Under the pieces are notes generated by a model that was not told where the DNA came from, ran no database searches, and saw only the letters and a list, made by a program, of their open reading frames with translations. Positions 59,260 to 64,000 of a stretch of 64,000 nt of DNA are shown in pieces (position 1 is the stretch's first letter; every line of letters begins with the position of its first letter). This stretch comes from Symsagittifera roscoffensis. Its lineage: Eukaryota; Xenacoelomorpha; Acoela; Convolutidae. The stretch is from contig NC_087071.1 in the NCBI RefSeq assembly GCF_963678635.1, positions 25,770,378-25,834,377 on the forward strand, given 5' to 3'. A program made the position numbers and the translations under genes.

Positions 59260-59929
59260 GATAACGGTACACCTACACAAGAAGTATTACTTGATTATCG
59301 CCTGAGTAATGAGCGGACAAAGGGGGCACAAGTCAGGTACAAGGGGAACCGGGTCAGGAAGACGGATTTTAATGTAACTGGCCTGACAATTAAATTTTAA
59401 AGATTTAATGGTGCTAAAACATGAAATTAATCTGCATGCTCCTAAAAATCAATAATTGAATTAATTTAGTAAATAGTTGGTGGGATAATTTTTTAAACAC
59501 AATGATGGGGGGCTTAGGTTAGTCACAGGACATCTCGGTCTAGAAACTGCATTTTATTTTCAGATTGATTTGCAAAATGGAGTTGACGACCTAGCCGCAC
59601 ACATTTAAAAAGAAGAAAGAAGGTCTTGAACAAGTTCAGGATCAGCAGCATTGAAGGGAAACATTTCTCAAGTTGGTTAGTAAGGTAATTATCAAGTTGG
59701 TTGTTAAGGTAATTCTCAAGTTGGTTGACACGTGAGATCATCTGAAGATTGTGACAATGGCGGATCGCTTTTGGAAATCTATGCCTGCAGCGCTCAAGAG
59801 ACCTACGCTCGATGAACTATACAAACGCTTGAGGGATCTAGACTACATCCAAGTCAATGAGAGGATGGCGGTGATGTTGAACGCCATCCTGCAGTTAGAG
59901 GCGCAGAGTGAATGCAGGGAGTCAGCGAC
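57999..59929 (+). repeat. 1,931-bp tandem duplication, copy 1
   Basis: Covers most of the Pol extension, the following non-coding region and the start of a Gag-like frame. It repeats immediately downstream with a constant 1,931-bp shift. I see only two substitutions between copies (near 59,064 and 59,403). Confidence 0.95.
59265..59756 (+). other. Non-coding LTR-like/leader region, copy 1
   Basis: Lies between the end of the Pol extension and a new start codon. It has purine-rich stretches (GACAAAGGGGGCACAAG, ACAAGGGGAACCGGG) like a polypurine tract at about 59,317-59,352, then TGTAACTGGCCTGACAATTA at about 59,372, which begins with TG as LTRs do. A 24-bp unit (TCAAGTTGGTTGTTAAGGTA) is repeated about 2.6 times at 59,668-59,730. 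No second matching LTR is seen upstream of the Gag at 51,559, so LTR status is an inference. Confidence 0.4.
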
Positions 59930-61190
59930 AGAAGACTGGTGTGTGCCGCAGAACATGGAAGGACTTGAATACCTATTGGTAAAGCCAGCATGCGAAGTGA
60001 ACAAGAAAGGCACCAGAGAGAAGAGTGATGGCGACGAAGGCGTGAGCATGGATGATAATGAGAAGATAGATGCAGACTCAGATACAGGGTCCTTTGCGGC
60101 AGAAGATTGGAATGATTCAGAGCAAAGTGAGGTGCCGAAATGGACGGAACCAGACTTGCCGAGGACATCAGAAACAAGGACTGACAATCGCAAGCGGACA
60201 GGCATGAGATACAACAGGTACGGGGATGAATTCTTGATTGATAAAATACAACCTGATGAGAAGAGCGAAGAGATAGTGAAAGTGGACGAGTTGGTAGCCG
60301 ATGACGAATGGCAAATCATCAACGACAGTGAACACTACTTGCAGGAGGATTACTCGATACCTGAACGGGAAACAGATCTGGAGCAGAGTGAATTAGAAAG
60401 GAGAGAGAACACGAACCTGAAGATACTGGAATGGATGCGTGATCTCAAGAACAAGGGAGATGAAGAGCAAAGTATCCAACATGTCGATGTCTCAGCAGAG
60501 AAACATGTCAAGACGAAAGACCCACTCTTCGGTTGGACAGCAATCGACAGGCCACTCGAGGTACCACCAGATAATTTAGACTCGGCATCATCGACAGGGA
60601 CGTCGATGAATATATTTTTTGTCCGGGGAGTGGGGGTGGGACTTACCCACACGAAAAATTTGATGATAAAGAAGCTCAGGGAAGTGAGAGAGACCAACGG
60701 GCTGGAATTGGATCAGGAGGAGGCGGAGCCTACCATAGGGCGAAATTTCAAGACAAATTTTGAAATACGCAATGAATATTCAGAGAACATCCTGATCACG
60801 GACAGCGACTTCATCTTGTCAAACAGGACAAGCGCGATCTGCATAACGGCAGATATGAGCTTCAAATCGGGACTGGAGGCCGATTTCACGAGAGAAAATC
60901 AGAACGTGGAGCTTTTATTTAGGCAGAGACCGGGGCTGGGAGGAATGGCTACGCTTCCTCCCTCAGTTTCACAAGTTTCGGGCAAATACCTGTGCTTCTT
61001 GGTAGCAAGGGTTAACGAAAGGAACACGAGAGACCCCGAACACGGGATGTTGGCACTAACGAGGCTGAGGGACTTCATGGTCGAAAGAGGGATAACGGAG
61101 GTCTCCATGCCAGCGTATGACCCAAACAGAGGCAAATTGAACCCTAGGGAATTATACGCCATCCTACTCGTGGTCTTTTGCAGAAACTGA
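59757..61190 (+). CDS. Chimeric frame: Gag-like N-terminus fused to Pol extension (macro-like), copy 2
   Basis: Open for 477 codons from ATG 59,757 (the frame is open two codons upstream to a GTG). Residues 1-59 (MADRFWKSMPAALKRPTLDE onward, to QSECRESATE) are the start of the Gag-like frame found again at 61,688. At 59,930 it switches in frame to DWCVPQNMEGLEYLLVK and continues as the acidic region and macro-like domain, identical to copy 1 except Cys for Gly in YLCFLVARV. The fusion was made by the duplication breakpoint. Whether it is expressed is unknown; it is the longest intact frame in the window and has its own ATG plus leader upstream. Confidence 0.6.
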   Translation: MADRFWKSMPAALKRPTLDELYKRLRDLDYIQVNERMAVMLNAILQLEAQSECRESATEDWCVPQNMEGLEYLLVKPACEVNKKGTREKSDGDEGVSMDDNEKIDADSDTGSFAAEDWNDSEQSEVPKWTEPDLPRTSETRTDNRKRTGMRYNRYGDEFLIDKIQPDEKSEEIVKVDELVADDEWQIINDSEHYLQEDYSIPERETDLEQSELERRENTNLKILEWMRDLKNKGDEEQSIQHVDVSAEKHVKTKDPLFGWTAIDRPLEVPPDNLDSASSTGTSMNIFFVRGVGVGLTHTKNLMIKKLREVRETNGLELDQEEAEPTIGRNFKTNFEIRNEYSENILITDSDFILSNRTSAICITADMSFKSGLEADFTRENQNVELLFRQRPGLGGMATLPPSVSQVSGKYLCFLVARVNERNTRDPEHGMLALTRLRDFMVERGITEVSMPAYDPNRGKLNPRELYAILLVVFCRN

Positions 61191-61860
61191 GATAACGGTA
61201 CACCTACACAAGAAGTATTACTTGATTATCGCCTGAGTAATGAGCGGACAAAGGGGGCACAAGTCAGGTACAAGGGGAACCGGGTCAGGAAGACGGATTT
61301 TAATGTAACTGGCCTGACAATTAAATTTTAAAGGTTTAATGGTGCTAAAACATGAAATTAATCTGCATGCTCCTAAAAATCAATAATTGAATTAATTTAG
61401 TAAATAGTTGGTGGGATAATTTTTTAAACACAATGATGGGGGGCTTAGGTTAGTCACAGGACATCTCGGTCTAGAAACTGCATTTTATTTTCAGATTGAT
61501 TTGCAAAATGGAGTTGACGACCTAGCCGCACACATTTAAAAAGAAGAAAGAAGGTCTTGAACAAGTTCAGGATCAGCAGCATTGAAGGGAAACATTTCTC
61601 AAGTTGGTTAGTAAGGTAATTATCAAGTTGGTTGTTAAGGTAATTCTCAAGTTGGTTGACACGTGAGATCATCTGAAGATTGTGACAATGGCGGATCGCT
61701 TTTGGAAATCTATGCCTGCAGCGCTCAAGAGACCTACGCTCGATGAACTATACAAACGCTTGAGGGATCTAGACTACATCCAAGTCAATGAGAGGATGGC
61801 GGTGATGTTGAACGCCATCCTGCAGTTAGAGGCGCAGAGTGAATGCAGGGAGTCAGCGAC
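59930..61860 (+). repeat. 1,931-bp tandem duplication, copy 2
   Basis: Second copy of 57,999-59,929. The three junction sequences share CAGAAG (CTCCAGAAGACTGG at 57,993, GACAGAAGACTGG at 59,924, GACAGAAGCTGTCC at 61,855), so the duplication joined at a 6-bp microhomology. Confidence 0.95.
61196..61687 (+). other. Non-coding LTR-like/leader region, copy 2
   Basis: Copy of 59,265-59,756 shifted by 1,931 bp, with one visible substitution (AAAGG for AAAGA near 61,334). Confidence 0.45.
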
Positions 61861-62590
61861 AGAAGCTGTCCTGATGTTTGGCTACACGACGTAGGGGACA
61901 TCCAATCAGGAGCAGACCAGATGGTTATCCTGGAACGTGGATGGAGGCGGAGGGGGATTCGACTTGAAGAGAAATCCTGCCTTAAGCAATAACACGGAAT
62001 ATGGCGCGGGAGATTTTCCACTCCCCGACAGACCGCTAGCGGGATTCGCGGCCCAATTCACAAGCAGACCGTTTTCTATGATACAATCTCAACAGACGGA
62101 GGAAGCATACCCGGACCTCAGTAGCTTGAAAAGAGAACCAGAGAGTGCACAAAGCGAAAGAGACAAAGCGAACCTTGACAGGGAAACCTGGCGCTAAGCT
62201 CGAGAGGGACCAGGCAAACCTGGAAAGAGATCAGGCGATCCTCGAGAGGGATCAGGCGAGGCGTGATCTCAAGATGATCAGGGCGGAGTAAGGAGCAGAG
62301 GGTCCGCGAGATCGAAGCGAACAGTGAGCAGCTGAAATCGGAGATGGAAAAGATTCAGAGAAGACAACGAGAGCTCGCGAGACAGAAAGAAAAGAGGGCA
62401 AGGATGACGGAACCAGCCGCCACATCATCGAGACATGAGTCGCGAATGGAGGTGGACGAGGTTCCTAGGCCCAGTGGCCGATTCAATTTAGACCGGGCGG
62501 CTCAGGAGCACATGAATGAGGGGCTGGAGGTGTGGATACCACCCGAGCCCTTGCCCTCTTTACACAGTCTGGATACGAAATCGATCAATG
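61688..62590 (+). pseudogene. Gag-like coiled-coil protein, broken
   Basis: Starts at ATG 61,688 with MADRFWKSMPAALKRPTLDE. A TAG at 61,892 interrupts the frame after AVLMFGYTT, and the same frame resumes and runs to 62,195 (GGGGGFDLKRNPALS, PLAGFAAQFTSRPFSM, LSSLKREPESAQSERDKA). A frame change leads to a strongly charged heptad-like stretch with repeated ERDQA blocks at about 62,205-62,260. The last frame (62,344-62,590) reads MEKIQRRQRELARQKEKRAR and then EVPRPSGRFNLDRAAQEHMN. Overall: globular N-terminus, long coiled coil, basic tail. It differs from the Gag at 51,559, so it belongs to another element or another Gag lineage. It is cut at about 62,591 by an inverted copy of the Pol tail. 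Confidence 0.5.
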
Positions 62591-64000
62591 GCCATTTACT
62601 AATTTAATTCAATTATTGATTTTTAAGAGCATGCAGATTAGTTTCATGTTTTAGCACCATTGACTCTTTAAAATTTAATTGTCAGGCCAGTTACAATAAA
62701 ATCCGTCTACCTGACCCGTGTCCCCTTGTACCTGACTTGTGCCCTCTTTGTCCGCTCGCTACTCAGGAGGCGATACTCAAGTAATATTTCTTGTGTAGGT
62801 GTACCGTTATCTCAGTTTCTGCAAAAGACCACGTGTAGGATGGCGTATAATTCCCTAGGGTTCAATTTGCCTCTGTTTGGGTCATACGCTGGCATGGAGA
62901 CCTCCGTTATCCCTCTTTCGACCATGAAGTCCCTCAGCCTCGTTAGTGCCAACATACCGTGTTCGGGGTCTCTCGTGTTCCTTTCGTTAACCCTTGTTAC
63001 CAAGAAGCGCAGGTATTTGCCCGAAACTTGTGAAACTGAGGGAGGAAGCGTAGCCATTCCTCCCAGCCCCGGTCTCTGCCTAAATAGAAGCTCCACGTTC
63101 TGATTTTCTCTCATGAAATCGGCCTCCAGTCTCGATTTGAAGCTCATATCTGCCGTTATGCAGATCGCGCTTGTCCTGTTTGACCAGATGAAGTCGCTGT
63201 CCGTGATCAGGATGTTCTCTGAATATTCGTTGCGTATTTCAAAATTTGTCTTGAAATTTCGCCCTATGGTAGGCTCCGCCTCTTCCTGATCTAATTCCAG
63301 CCCGTTGGTCTCTCTCACTTCACTGAGCTTCTTTATCATCAAATTTTTGATGTGGGTAAGTCCCACCCCCACTCCCCGGACAAAAAATATTCATCGACGT
63401 CCCCGTCGATGATGCCGAGTCTAAATTATCTGGTGGTACTTCGAGTGGCCTGTCGGTTGCTGTCCAACCGAAGAGTGGGTCTTTCGTCTTGACATGTTTC
63501 TCTGCTGAGACATCGACCTGTTGGATACTTTGCTCTTCATCTCCCTTGTTCTTGAGATCACGCATCCATTCCAGTATCTTCAGGTTCGTGTTCTCTCTCC
63601 TTTCTATTTCAATCTGCTCCAGATCTGTTTCCCGTTCAGGTATCGAGTAATCCTCCTGCAAGTAGTGTTCACTGTCGTTGATGATTTGCCATTCGTCATC
63701 GGCTACCAACTCGTCCACTTTCACTATCTCTTCGCTCATCTCATCAGGTTGTATTTTATCAATCAAGAAGTCATCCCCGTACCTGTTGTATCTCATGCCT
63801 GTCCACTTGCGATTGTCAGTCCTTGTTTCTGATGTCCTCGGCAAGTCTGGTTCCGTCCATTTCGGCACCTCACTTTGCTCTGAATCATTCCAATCTTCTT
63901 CCGCAAAGGACCCTGCATCTGAGTCTGCATCTATCTTCTCATTATCATCCATGCTCACGCCTTCGTCGCCATCACTCTTCTCGCTGGTGCCTTTCTTGTT
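62591..64000 (-). repeat. Inverted copy of the Pol tail and LTR-like region
   Basis: Reverse complement of about 58,070-59,478, running off the window. The left boundary is at GCCATTTACTAATTTAATTC, where homology starts abruptly inside the LTR-like region. It is more diverged than the tandem pair, with several substitutions and a 2-bp deletion near 63,393. Confidence 0.93.
62812..64000 (-). pseudogene. Pol C-terminal extension with macro-like domain, inverted copy 3 (partial)
   Basis: The same protein as at 57,943, on the minus strand. The macro-like part (62,812-63,372) reads SAICITADMSFKSRLEADF and GKYLRFLVTRVNERNTRDPE, and the acidic part (63,320-63,958) follows in another frame. A 2-bp deletion in the AATATATTTTTT tract (about 63,393) separates them. 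It shares the end of copy 1 (VVFCRN then stop), so that truncation predates all three copies. The amino-terminal end lies beyond the window. Confidence 0.65.

Overview
This is nuclear DNA from an invertebrate animal. It is AT-rich and almost entirely repeats and mobile-element remains. The animal origin is inferred from spliceosomal introns, degenerate non-LTR and Ty3/gypsy-type retroelements, a zinc-finger plus family-B DNA polymerase element of the kind found in invertebrate genomes, and large satellites. The sequence does not fix the phylum. I see no intact single-copy host gene, no convincing tRNA or rRNA gene, and no bacterial-type operon.

Layout. 1-7,080: a decayed LINE reverse transcriptase (about 600-1,325), two copies of a dispersed repeat (2,694 and 4,253; a third near 39,390), a TAATCGATTA-rich tract and a cytosine-rich island. 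7,081-18,165: an 11-kb satellite with a 30-bp unit, nested higher-order repeats and small internal inversions. 18,166-23,770: a second decayed LINE (19,425-20,530), unassigned DNA, and a cluster of AGCGGTTT motifs next to a 200-base assembly gap (23,801-24,000). 24,058-38,190: a 14-kb imperfect palindrome. Each arm carries a divergently pointing zinc-finger/DNA polymerase B gene and, at its outer end, a small unknown gene pointing inward. 38,190-43,350: microsatellite, dispersed repeat, a possible hAT terminus and otherwise anonymous DNA. 43,368-47,900: a decayed LTR-retroelement pol followed by Ser/Thr/Pro-rich remnants. 48,150-51,420: short tandem duplications and a hairpin-forming minisatellite. 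51,559-59,259: a multiply broken Ty3/gypsy-type gag-pol whose Pol has a C-terminal extension ending in a macro-domain-like fold. 57,999-64,000: the end of that element amplified as a nearly perfect 1,931-bp tandem duplication, then an inverted third copy running off the window.

How the parts fit. The polymerase element in the palindrome has the parts of a self-replicating element: DNA-binding fingers, a 3'-5' exonuclease and a polymerase. Both arms carry the same genes and a shared intron but have diverged and decayed independently, so the palindrome is old and is not a recent assembly foldback. The gypsy element shows protease, reverse transcriptase, RNase H and integrase in order, but lacks part of the reverse transcriptase and is not autonomous. 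The most unusual items are the macro-like domain at the end of a retroelement Pol, the two-gene PolB palindrome, and the satellite whose unit stays open in four of six reading frames.
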